Part shown: piece after piece, positions 38,319 to 46,708 of the stretch
Layout: each line of letters opens with the position of its first letter
Position numbering within the stretch: the first letter of the stretch is position 1
Made by a program: the position numbers and the translations under genes
Origin: CADCVT01 sp036389155
GTDB taxonomy: Bacteria > Actinomycetota > Thermoleophilia > Solirubrobacterales > Solirubrobacteraceae
Direction of reading: 5' to 3'
Assembly (NCBI GenBank): GCA_036389155.1
Contig: DASVQN010000020.1
Location: 1-64,000, forward strand
DNA: 64,000 bases
The notes under the pieces: model-generated
The model's input: the letters and a program-made list of their open reading frames with translations, nothing else
Databases searched by the model: none
What the model was told of the DNA's origin: nothing

Positions 38319-41156
38319 CTCCACGGCCCGAGCGACGTCCACCCGCGACGACACCCCGAGCTTCACGAACACGTTGCGTAGGTGCGACTCGATCGTCTTG
38401 TCGCTGAGGAACAGCGTCGCGGCGATCTCGCGGTTCGTCCGGCGATCGCAGACGAGGTCGGCGATCTCCCTCTCCCGCGCGGTCAACGACTCCACGCCGG
38501 AGTCGGCGCCCGTCGCCGGCCCGCGCTTCTCCGCCCGCGCCCCGAGCTTGCGCAGCTCGCGCCGGGCACCGTCGCGCAGCCGTACGGCGCCGAAGCCGTC
38601 GAGCGCGGACTCCGCGGCACGCAGCAGCGCCACGGCCTCGGCACGCGACCCCGAGGCCGACAGCGCCTGTCCCGCGACCAGCCGGCACCACGCGCCCTCG
38701 ATCGGCGTCCCGGCCTCGTCGGCGCAAGCCGCGCCCTCCGAACCGACCCGCGCGGCCGCCGCCGCGTCCCCGCCCGCGAGCAGCACGGCGGCCCGCGCCC
38801 GGCGCGCGTACGCGACGACGATCGGCAGCCCGCCCGAGCGCTCCGCGGCGTCCTCCGCACGCGCCGCGGCGACCGAGGCGTCCTCGAGCCGCCCGCCCGC
38901 GATGTCCGCCCGCACCTTCGCCTCCTGGTACTTCGCCTGCCACACGGGGGCGAGCCCGGAGAGCTCCCAGCCGTCCACGCGCGCGATCACCTCGTCGACC
39001 CGCTCCGGCGTCGCTCCTCCGTCGAGCATCAGCACCGCGAGCTGCGTCGCGGCCAGCGCGACGATGATCCCCCGCGTCTCGCCAGGCGCGACGACCAGGC
39101 TCTCCTCCGCCGCCTGCCGCGCCGTCGCGACGTCGCCCTTCAGCGTCGCGATCTGAGCCGTCGCGGCGAGCGCGTTGCCGGTCAGATACGGGATCCGCGC
39201 CAGCCGCGCGCCCTCCACCGCGCGCTCCTGCAGCTCCTCCGCACGATCGAGCCGCCCGCCCATCATCTCGCTGAGCGCCTGCGCCTGGGTCATCAGCGGC
39301 ACGAACTCGCCGCGCCCGCTGGCGCGCGCGACCGCGACGCCGCGCGACGCGGTCGCGATCACGTCCTCGTAGCGCCCCATGTAGAACTCGGTCCACACGA
39401 GCCGGTGCACGTCGTCGTCGTGCAGCGCCAGCTCGGCGTCGGACATCTGCGAGAACGCCGCGACGACCTTCGCGCGCGCCGCCTCCGCCGCCGCGCGGTC
39501 GCCGGCCATCGCCGCCGCGAGCGCGACCACCACGTCGCCGGAGAGGATGAGCGCCGGGTCGCCCAGCGCCGTCGCCGTCTCCAGCGCCTCGCCCGCCAGC
39601 CGCCGCAGGTCGTCGGTGCGCATCGTGAAGAACGCGCCGATCGCCATGCTCAGCAGCGTGGTCACCGCCGCGGGGGAGCGGCGGTCGGGAAGGTGCTCGA
39701 GCGCCGCGAGCAGCCGCCGGTGCGCCTCGTCGTGGCGACCCAGGAACATCTCCGTCACCGCGTAGGCGGCGGTGAGGTCGGTGCGCATGTCGACCTCGTC
39801 GGGCGGGAGGAGGTCGAGGGCCTCGAGCAGGCGCGAGCGGCAGCCCTCGAGGTCGCCGACGTGCCGGCGCGCCGACGCGAGGTCGACGAGGACGGCGATC
39901 CGGCCCGGGACGTCCGCGTCGGGGATCAGCCGCAGCGCGGCGGTGAGCCAGTGGGCCGCGACGGCCGGCGCGCTCGACGCGGTCTCCGACGCCGCGGCGA
40001 GCAGGACGGCGATCGCGGCGGCGTCCCCCGGCGACGCCGACTGCTCGACGTGATGCGCCCGACCGGCCGCGGATCCGCCGCGCGCCGCGAGGTCCGCGGC
40101 GGCGCGGCCGTGCGCCAGCAGGCGCCACCCGCCGGGGGCGGACTCGTAGACGGCGCGCCGCACGAGCGGGTGGCGGAACGCGAACCGGCGCGGGACGTCG
40201 GTCGCGCGCAGCAGCCGCGCCGCGAGCAGCGCGTCGAGCGCGTCGATGGCGGCCGCCGGATCCACCTCGGCGATCTCGGCTGCGTGCTCGGGGTCGAACG
40301 GGTCGCCCGCGACCGCCGCTGCCTCGAGGAAGCGCCGCGGCTGGGCGTCGAGGCCCTCGAGCTCACCGCGCAGCGCCGCCGCCACGGTGCGCGGGACGCC
40401 GTCCGCGCCCGATCCGGCGCTCCCGGCGGGCGCCCGCGCCAGCTGCTCGATGTAGAACGGGTTGCCGCCGCTCTCGGCGAAGATCGCGCGCCTGCGCTCG
40501 GCATCGAGGCCGGCGCCGGCGAGCGTGAGCGTGTCGCTCTCGCCCAGCGGCCCGAGGTCGATGATGCGCACCAGCGGCCGGGCCAGCGCCGAGTTCAGCC
40601 CGGGCGGGACGCGGCCGGACCGGAAGCCGAGCGCGAGGAGCACCGGCCCGTCGACGCCGCGCTGGAGGACCGAGCTGATGAGCTCGATCGAGGCGTCGTC
40701 GCTCCAGTGCAGGTCGTCGAGCACGATGACGAGCGGCTGGTCGGCCGCCAGCGTCGTGAGCAGCGTGCGCATCGCGCGGTGCACGCGGTAGCGCTCGTCG
40801 ACGAGCGCGGTCGCCGCGCCGTCGCCGCCGCGTAGCGACGGCAGCACGCCGCCCAGCTGCGCCGTCAGGTCCGCGTCCCACTCCGCCTCGAGCGAGGCGA
40901 CGTGCGCGTCGAGCGCGTCCTCCCAGACGCCGAACGGCAGGTCGCGCTCGAACTCCGACGACGAGCCGGCGAGGCACCGGTGCCCGCGCGCGCCCGCACG
41001 GTCGCGCAGCTCGCGCAGCAGGCGCGTCTTGCCGATCCCGGGATCGCCCTGCACCGCGACGCACAGCAGCCCGCCCTCGGCCAGGCCGGCGAGCATGCCG
41101 TCCACCACCGCAAGCTCGGGGTCGCGGCCGATCGTGGGCTCCGCGGCGAGCGTCAT
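38304..41156 (-). CDS. LuxR-family regulator with AAA/STAND-type ATPase (second of tandem pair)
   Basis: 950 residues. An N-terminal ATPase has Walker A 'GDPGIGKTRLLRELRD' near residue 37 and Walker B 'LVIVLDDLHWSDDASIELIS' near 147. A winged-helix and TPR-like helical region spans ~400-870, and a LuxR helix-turn-helix ends the protein ('SLTAREREIADLVCDRRTNR', 'SDKTIESHLRNVFVKLGVSS'). The plan is that of MalT/LAL-type regulators that oligomerise on ATP and ligand binding. ATG 41156 overlaps the stop of the first regulator. The HTH is almost identical to that of its neighbour while the rest differs. Confidence 0.9.
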   Translation of the reverse strand: MTLAAEPTIGRDPELAVVDGMLAGLAEGGLLCVAVQGDPGIGKTRLLRELRDRAGARGHRCLAGSSSEFERDLPFGVWEDALDAHVASLEAEWDADLTAQLGGVLPSLRGGDGAATALVDERYRVHRAMRTLLTTLAADQPLVIVLDDLHWSDDASIELISSVLQRGVDGPVLLALGFRSGRVPPGLNSALARPLVRIIDLGPLGESDTLTLAGAGLDAERRRAIFAESGGNPFYIEQLARAPAGSAGSGADGVPRTVAAALRGELEGLDAQPRRFLEAAAVAGDPFDPEHAAEIAEVDPAAAIDALDALLAARLLRATDVPRRFAFRHPLVRRAVYESAPGGWRLLAHGRAAADLAARGGSAAGRAHHVEQSASPGDAAAIAVLLAAASETASSAPAVAAHWLTAALRLIPDADVPGRIAVLVDLASARRHVGDLEGCRSRLLEALDLLPPDEVDMRTDLTAAYAVTEMFLGRHDEAHRRLLAALEHLPDRRSPAAVTTLLSMAIGAFFTMRTDDLRRLAGEALETATALGDPALILSGDVVVALAAAMAGDRAAAEAARAKVVAAFSQMSDAELALHDDDVHRLVWTEFYMGRYEDVIATASRGVAVARASGRGEFVPLMTQAQALSEMMGGRLDRAEELQERAVEGARLARIPYLTGNALAATAQIATLKGDVATARQAAEESLVVAPGETRGIIVALAATQLAVLMLDGGATPERVDEVIARVDGWELSGLAPVWQAKYQEAKVRADIAGGRLEDASVAAARAEDAAERSGGLPIVVAYARRARAAVLLAGGDAAAAARVGSEGAACADEAGTPIEGAWCRLVAGQALSASGSRAEAVALLRAAESALDGFGAVRLRDGARRELRKLGARAEKRGPATGADSGVESLTAREREIADLVCDRRTNREIAATLFLSDKTIESHLRNVFVKLGVSSRVDVARAVERFRG

Positions 41157-44050
41157 GCCGCCGGCTCGCGCTCGACGGCCCGCGCGACGTCGACGCGCGA
41201 GGAGACGCCGAGCTTCACGAAGATGTTGCGCAGGTGCGACTCGATCGTCTTGTCGCTGAGGAACAGCGTCGCGGCGATCTCGCGGTTCGTGCGGCGGTCG
41301 CACACGAGGTCGGCGATCTCGCGCTCGCGCTTGGTCAGCGACGCGACGCCGGAGTCGCCGCCGGCCGCCGGGCCGCGCTTCTCCGCGCGCGCGCCGAGCT
41401 TGCGCAGCTCGCGCCGCGCCTGGTCGCGGCCGCGCAGCGCGCCGCACCGGTCGAGCTCGGCCTCCGCCGCCCGCAGCGCCGCGACCGCACCGGCCCGGTC
41501 GCCGGCCTCGGCCAGCGCGCGGCCCTGCAGCTCGCGGGCGAAGCACGCGACGATCACCGCCCCGATCGACTCCGCGGCGGCGACCGACGAAGCCGCGACG
41601 TCCGCGGCGCCCGCGGCGTCGCCGCTCGCCAGCAGCACCGCGGCCCGCGCTCGCCGCGAGATCGCGAGCGGGAGCTGCAGCCCGAATCGCGCCGCGCTCT
41701 CCTCCGCCCGCGCGACGTAGCCCTCCGCCTCCTCCGGGCGCCCGCGCGCCAGCGCGACCAGCGCGAGCACCTCCCAGTCGAAGCAGCGCTCGACCGGGAC
41801 CTTGTGCGGCAGGTCGTCCGGGCCGAGAGCACGCATCTCCTTCCACGCCCGCTCCACCTCGCCGGCCTCGAAGCGCGCCATCGCCACCGGCCATCCGGGC
41901 CCGCCGCCGCCCGCGGGCATCGTGCCGCCGGTCAGGCGCCCGCCGACCCGCGCGCTCTCCTCGCCCGCCGCGATCGCCTCGGCCAGGTCGCCCGTGTAGT
42001 AGCGGGCGAAGGCCAGCTCGAACAGCGCCCAGAAGAGGTAGTGCGGGCCGGCCGACAGCCGCGCTGCCTCGACCGCGCTCTCGCAGACCTCGACCGCCGC
42101 GGCCAGGCGGCCCTGCATCTCGAGCGGGTAGCCCTTGACGAGCATCATCGGCACGAGCAGCTGGCCCGCGCCCGTCGCGCGCCCGATCGCGATGCCGCGG
42201 TCGGCGTGGGCGATCGCGTCGGCGTAGCCCTCCAGGTAGTTCTCGGCCCACGCGAGGTACGACAGCGACTCGAGCCGCGGCGCGAGCTCGGCGTCGCTCA
42301 GGCGGTCGATCGCGGCCGACGCCTCGGCGTGGTGCACGCGCGCCGCCTCGATCTCGCCGGCCGCCGCCTCGCCGAGGCAGACCGCCGCGAGCGCTCCCGC
42401 CAGCAGCGTCGCGTCCCCGGCCTCGCGGGCGATGTCGAGCGCGCTGCGCCCCATCGACAGCGTCTGCTGGAAGTTCATCGTGTACATCCCGTCGACGGCG
42501 AGCTCGATCTGGAGCCCCGCGGCCGCGGCGGCCGACTGGCCCGCCTGCTCCTGCCAGGCGCGGAAGAGCCGCTTGTGCGCCTCCTCGTGGCGCCCGAGCC
42601 AGTGCTCGACCGCGGCGCAGCGGGAGGTCAGCTCGAGCCGCCGCTCGTCGTCGCCCGGTGCCAGCAGCTCGAGCGTCTCGACGATCGTCTTCCGGCAGCG
42701 CTCGAGCTCGCCGAGCGAGCGCAGCGACCCCGAGAGCGCCATGCGGACCTCGACCTGGCGCTCCGCGTCGTCGGCCGGCAGCAGGCGCAGGACGGCGTCG
42801 TACCAGCGCACCGCGGCCGACGGCGCCCGGGCCGCGGCGGCGTCGCCGGCGCTGGTCAGCAGGGCGATCGCGTCCTCGTCGCCCTGCGCGGCCGCCTGCT
42901 CGACGTGGTGCGCGCGCTCGGTCACCGCCGCGCCGTGCGCCGCCAGGACCGAGGCCGCGCGGGCGTGCGCGGCGAGGCGCCAGCCGCCCGGCGCCGACCG
43001 GTAGACGGCGGCGCGCACGAGCGGATGGCGGAACACGAAGCGGCGCGGCACGGCGGTCGCCCGCAGCAGGTCGCGCTCGAGCAACGCGTCGAGCGCGGTC
43101 AGCGCCTCGCCCGTCGACTGCTCGGCCACGGCGGCGGCGACGTCCGGCTCGAACGGCTCGCCGGCGACCGCGGCGCCCATCAGCAGCGCGCGCTCGGCCG
43201 GCGCGAGCGCCGCGAGCTCCTCGGCGATCGAGGCCTCGACGGCGGCGGGGACGACGGGCTCGCCGTCCCGCGCCGGGGCCCGTGCCGCGCCGCCCGCGCC
43301 GGACCCGTCCCCGCGCGCCCGGGCGAGCTGCTCGAGGTAGAACGGGTTGCCCGCCGCCTCGCGCACGATGTCGGCGGCGCCCGCGGCTCCGTCCAGCAGC
43401 GCGACCGCCTGCGCGTCGTCGAGCGGCGCGAGCAGCAGCCGCTCCGCGGTGGGCACGGCGAGCGCCGCGCGCAGCTGCTCGGGCGCCTGGCCGGGGCGGA
43501 AGGCGACCGCGAGCAGCACGCCCGCCTGCGGCCCGCGGCGGCGCAGCAGCGCGCCGATCAGCTCGGTCGACGCGCCGTCGCTCCATTGCAGGTCGTCGAG
43601 CACGAGCACGAGCGGGCGCGTGCGCGCGAGCTCCTCCAGCAGCGCGCGCATCGCACGGTGCGCGCGGTAGCGCTCGTCCGCGACACCCTCGAGCGCCGCG
43701 CCCCCGTTGCCGTCACCGGCTGCCGTCGCCGCGACCGCCGGGAGGATCCGCGCGAGCTCGCCGACGAGGTCGGCGTCCCACGTGCCGCCGGCGTCGATCT
43801 CCTGCGACGCGACGTACGCGTCGAGCGCGTCGACCCAGACGCTGAACGGCACGTCGCGCTCGAACTCCGCCGCGGTGCCGGTCAGGACGAGGTGCCCGCG
43901 CTCCTCCGCCCGGCGCCTCAGCTCGCCGACGAGCGTCGTCTTCCCGATCCCGGGCTCGCCCTCGACGGCCAGGCAGGCGGACTCACCGTCGTCCAGGGCG
44001 TCGAGGACGGCGTCCAGCCGCTGCAGCTCGTGCTCGCGCCCGATGAGGAT
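41153..44050 (-). CDS. LuxR-family regulator with AAA/STAND-type ATPase (first of tandem pair), non-standard start
   Basis: About 965 residues, same plan as its neighbour: Walker A 'EGEPGIGKTTLVGELRRRAE' near residue 30, Walker B 'LVLVLDDLQWSDGASTELIG' near 150, long helical repeats, and a terminal LuxR domain ('SLTKREREIADLVCDRRTNR'). The family opening 'LIGREHELQRLDAVL' is intact, but between the in-frame TAG (44060-44062) and the GTG at 43852 there is no ATG, GTG or TTG. ATC at 44048-44050 sits where the ATG should be. It is therefore an AUC start, a lost start, or a sequence error. The gene diverges from the MMPL exporter across element copy B. Confidence 0.8.
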   Translation of the reverse strand: MLIGREHELQRLDAVLDALDDGESACLAVEGEPGIGKTTLVGELRRRAEERGHLVLTGTAAEFERDVPFSVWVDALDAYVASQEIDAGGTWDADLVGELARILPAVAATAAGDGNGGAALEGVADERYRAHRAMRALLEELARTRPLVLVLDDLQWSDGASTELIGALLRRRGPQAGVLLAVAFRPGQAPEQLRAALAVPTAERLLLAPLDDAQAVALLDGAAGAADIVREAAGNPFYLEQLARARGDGSGAGGAARAPARDGEPVVPAAVEASIAEELAALAPAERALLMGAAVAGEPFEPDVAAAVAEQSTGEALTALDALLERDLLRATAVPRRFVFRHPLVRAAVYRSAPGGWRLAAHARAASVLAAHGAAVTERAHHVEQAAAQGDEDAIALLTSAGDAAAARAPSAAVRWYDAVLRLLPADDAERQVEVRMALSGSLRSLGELERCRKTIVETLELLAPGDDERRLELTSRCAAVEHWLGRHEEAHKRLFRAWQEQAGQSAAAAAGLQIELAVDGMYTMNFQQTLSMGRSALDIAREAGDATLLAGALAAVCLGEAAAGEIEAARVHHAEASAAIDRLSDAELAPRLESLSYLAWAENYLEGYADAIAHADRGIAIGRATGAGQLLVPMMLVKGYPLEMQGRLAAAVEVCESAVEAARLSAGPHYLFWALFELAFARYYTGDLAEAIAAGEESARVGGRLTGGTMPAGGGGPGWPVAMARFEAGEVERAWKEMRALGPDDLPHKVPVERCFDWEVLALVALARGRPEEAEGYVARAEESAARFGLQLPLAISRRARAAVLLASGDAAGAADVAASSVAAAESIGAVIVACFARELQGRALAEAGDRAGAVAALRAAEAELDRCGALRGRDQARRELRKLGARAEKRGPAAGGDSGVASLTKREREIADLVCDRRTNREIAATLFLSDKTIESHLRNIFVKLGVSSRVDVARAVEREPAA

Positions 44051-44065
44051 GGACCGACCCTACCC

Positions 44066-44114
44066 CGGTTCAGGGAGTCAGGTCCAGGGAGCGCCCCCGA
44101 TGTTCTCAGGGGCC
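44066..44114 (+). promoter_or_regulatory. shared LuxR-region element, copy B
   Basis: Core 44081-44105 reads GGTCCAGGGAGCGCCCCC then GATGTTC, preceded by the partial direct repeat GGTTCAGGGAGTCA. Over about 48 bases it matches copy A at all but a few positions. It lies in the divergent region between the first luxR gene and the exporter, and the core ends exactly 30 bases before the exporter ATG. Confidence 0.78.
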
Positions 44115-44135
44115 TGCGGAGCCAAGGTGACTCCC

Positions 44136-46343
44136 ATGTCTACGCCACGCAACAACATCGCAGCGCGGGCCGGCCGCTGGAGCGCCCGGAACCGCAAGAA
44201 GGCCCTCGTCGGCTGGATGGCCTTCGTCATCCTCGCCTTCGCCCTCGGAGGGAAGATCGGCACGAACACGCTGACGCAGGCCGAGAGCGGCGTCGGGGAG
44301 TCCGGCCAGGCCGCGCGGATCGCAGCCGACGCCTATCCGGATCGCGTCGACGAGCTCGTCCTCGTCCAGAGCAGGACGAAGACGCTCGGCGATCCTGGCT
44401 TCCGCGCCGTCGTCGGCGACGTCGAGAAGCGGCTGAACGCGGTCGACGGCGTCCGCAAGATCGAGGGCCCGTACGGGAAGGGCGAGCACAGCGCCGTCTC
44501 CCCGGACAGGCACTCGGTGCTCGTCACGTTCCAGATCCCCGGCGACGTCGAGAGCGACGACGCCGTGGGCAAGAGGGTCGACGCGTCGGTGCTCGCCGTC
44601 AACGCCGCCGCGAAGGCGCACGGCGACTACCGCGTCGAGCAGTCCGGCAGCGGCAGCAGCGAGGACGAGTTCATGGAGGTCTTCAACAAGGACCTCTCGA
44701 AGGCGACGACGACGTCGCTGCCGATCACGCTCCTCATCCTGCTCGTCGCGTTCGGCGCGCTGGTCGCGGCGGGCATCCCGCTGCTGCTCGCGATCACGGG
44801 CGTCGTCGGGACGATGGGCCTCGTCGGCCCGATGAGCCAGATCACGCCGGTCGACGACGCGGTCAACCACGTCATCCTCCTCATCGGCCTCGCGGTCGGT
44901 GTCGACTACTCGCTGTTCTACCTGCGCCGGATGCGCGAGGAGCGGGCGGCCGGCAGGAGCAACGAGGCCGCGATCGAGGCGGCCGCCGCGACCTCCGGGC
45001 GCGCGGTGCTCGTCTCGGGCGTCACGGTCATGATCGCCATGGCCGGGATGTACTTCGGCGGCGCCGCGACCTTCACGTCGTTCGCTACGGGCACCATCGC
45101 CGTGGTCGGCGTCGCGATGCTCGGCTCGCTCACCGTGCTCCCCGCGATGCTGTCGCTCACCGGCGACAAGGTCGAGAAGGGCCGCGTCCCGGGCCTGACC
45201 GCCCTCAAGCGCCGCATGGCCGCGTTCGGCCTGTGGTCGCGCGTCGTGGACCGCGTCATGAAGCGCCCGCTGCTGGCGGCCGTGACCACGACGGCGGTCC
45301 TGCTGGCGCTCGCCGCGCCGGCGCTCACGATGGATCTCGGGACCCCCAGCACGGACACCCTGCCGAAGAGCCTGAAGGTCGTGCAGAAGTACGAGCACCT
45401 CAAGGCGGCGTTCCCGAGCGAGACCGATTCGCTCAGCGTGCTCGTGAAGGCCGGCGACGTCACCTCGCCGCAGGTCACCGGCGCGATCGCCAAACTCGAG
45501 CGGGAGGCCCGCAAGGACCCGTCGCTCTTCCCGGGCACGGAGCCGCTCAAGCACGACGTCAACCCCGCCAAGACCGTCGACACGCTGCAGATCCCGGTGT
45601 CGAAGGACGACGCGAAGTCCGATCAGGCGCTCGACCGGCTGCGTGACGTGCTGGTGCCCGCGACGCTCGGCCAGGTCGCCGGCGTCCAGGCGTACTCGGG
45701 CGGTGAGCGCGCGGCCGACCGCGACTTCACCGACTCGATGATCTCGCACCTGCCGCTGGTCGTCGCGTTCGTGGTCCTCGCGGCGTTCCTGCTGCTGCTG
45801 GTGACGTTCCGCTCGGTCGTCGTCCCGATCAAGGCGATCCTGCTCAACCTGCTGTCGGTGGCCGCGTCGTTCGGCGCGATGTCGCTGGTGTTCAACCACG
45901 GCTGGTTCAACAAGGTCCTCGGGGTTCCGGCGACGGGGCCGATCGACTCCTGGATCCCGCTGTTCATGTTCGTGGTCCTGTTCGGCCTGTCGATGGACTA
46001 CCACGTGTTCATCCTCAGCCGGGTGCGCGAGCTGGTGGACCGCGGCATGAAGACCGAGGACGCGGTCACCGAGACGATCAAGAGCACCGCAGGCGTCGTG
46101 ACCAGCGCGGCGGTCGTCATGGTGTTCGTCTTCTCGGTGTTCGGGATGCTCTCGTGGATGATGTTCAAGCAGATGGGCGTGGGCCTCGCCTTCGCCGTGC
46201 TGCTCGACGCGACGGTCATCCGCGGCGTGCTCCTGCCCGCGACGATGAAGCTCCTGGGCGACCGCAACTGGTGGCTGCCGTCGAAGCTCGGCTGGCTGCC
46301 GAAGGTCGGCCACGAGGGTGAGGTGGCGCCGGCGGCCGCGTAG
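44136..46343 (+). CDS. MMPL-family (RND-type) exporter
   Basis: 735 residues, about twelve membrane helices in two halves. Helix 1 is near 25-45 ('LVGWMAFVILAFALGGKIG'), followed by an extracytoplasmic loop, helices 2-6 from ~190, and a second half beginning near residue 375. Each half has a conserved proton-relay Asp-Tyr pair: 'GLAVGVDYSLFYLRRMREE' (near 254) and 'FGLSMDYHVFILSRVREL' (near 616). Actinobacterial MMPL proteins export lipids or drugs; substrate unknown. Preceded by element copy B and followed by a 15-bp-stem terminator, so it is a single-gene unit, probably under control of the divergent LuxR proteins. Confidence 0.92.
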   Translation: MSTPRNNIAARAGRWSARNRKKALVGWMAFVILAFALGGKIGTNTLTQAESGVGESGQAARIAADAYPDRVDELVLVQSRTKTLGDPGFRAVVGDVEKRLNAVDGVRKIEGPYGKGEHSAVSPDRHSVLVTFQIPGDVESDDAVGKRVDASVLAVNAAAKAHGDYRVEQSGSGSSEDEFMEVFNKDLSKATTTSLPITLLILLVAFGALVAAGIPLLLAITGVVGTMGLVGPMSQITPVDDAVNHVILLIGLAVGVDYSLFYLRRMREERAAGRSNEAAIEAAAATSGRAVLVSGVTVMIAMAGMYFGGAATFTSFATGTIAVVGVAMLGSLTVLPAMLSLTGDKVEKGRVPGLTALKRRMAAFGLWSRVVDRVMKRPLLAAVTTTAVLLALAAPALTMDLGTPSTDTLPKSLKVVQKYEHLKAAFPSETDSLSVLVKAGDVTSPQVTGAIAKLEREARKDPSLFPGTEPLKHDVNPAKTVDTLQIPVSKDDAKSDQALDRLRDVLVPATLGQVAGVQAYSGGERAADRDFTDSMISHLPLVVAFVVLAAFLLLLVTFRSVVVPIKAILLNLLSVAASFGAMSLVFNHGWFNKVLGVPATGPIDSWIPLFMFVVLFGLSMDYHVFILSRVRELVDRGMKTEDAVTETIKSTAGVVTSAAVVMVFVFSVFGMLSWMMFKQMGVGLAFAVLLDATVIRGVLLPATMKLLGDRNWWLPSKLGWLPKVGHEGEVAPAAA

Positions 46344-46365
46344 ACCCGCCACCGCCTCCTCATGC

Positions 46366-46401
46366 CGACCGGCGCCCGCCCCTCCCGGCGGGCGCCGGTC
46401 G
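46366..46401 (+). terminator. strong 15-bp hairpin terminator after the MMPL gene
   Basis: CGACCGGCGCCCGCC (46366-46380) pairs perfectly with its reverse complement (46387-46401) around a CCTCCC loop. It lies 22 bases after the exporter stop; only TT follows, as is common for GC-rich actinobacterial terminators. Confidence 0.72.
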
Positions 46402-46411
46402 TTCCGCCTCC

Positions 46412-46436
46412 GGTTCAGGGGGCGCCCCTGATGATC
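46412..46436 (+). promoter_or_regulatory. shared LuxR-region element, copy C
   Basis: Core GGTTCAGGGGGCGCCCCT followed by GATGATC. TCAGGGG and CCCCTGA are perfect inverted arms around GCG, the cleanest symmetry of the three copies. It ends 29 bases before the ATG at 46466 and begins just after the exporter terminator. The upstream half-repeat found in copies A and B is absent. Confidence 0.72.
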
Positions 46437-46465
46437 GGCGGCGCGCGACACGGCAGCCTGATCCC

Positions 46466-46708
46466 ATGCCCTCCTATCTCCTTCACCACGAGCACGCGGC
46501 GGCCGACTGCGACATCGCCTTCGCCGCGTGGGCGGGCTTCGACAGCCCGCTGCGCCACCGCCCCGCGGTGTCGACCTGCCTGACCGGCGGCCACACGATC
46601 ATCTGGCAGGTCGACGCGCCGACGCCGCGCGACGCGCTTGCTCTGCTGCCGCGCTACGTGCGGCTGCGAACTGTCGTCACCGGTGTGCGGGAGATCGAGA
46701 TCCCCTAG
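46466..46708 (+). CDS. small conserved protein, possibly ferredoxin-like fold
   Basis: 80 residues: 'YLLHHEHAAADCDIAFAAWA', 'RHRPAVSTCLTGGHTIIWQV' and 'DALALLPRYVRLRTVVTGVR'. The alternating strand-helix pattern, His-rich start and 'ALLPRYV..RT....V.E..IP' ending suggest a small alpha-beta barrel or ferredoxin-like protein related to DUF4242-type families; this is a similarity by eye only. It is preceded by element copy C and converges on the next gene with overlapping stops. Two cysteines and three histidines could bind metal. Confidence 0.72.
   Translation: MPSYLLHHEHAAADCDIAFAAWAGFDSPLRHRPAVSTCLTGGHTIIWQVDAPTPRDALALLPRYVRLRTVVTGVREIEIP

Noticed and set aside
41153..44050. First LuxR-ATPase gene is a pseudogene
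   Set aside because: Only the start codon is abnormal. The frame is open and conserved for about 965 codons, so loss of function is not established.
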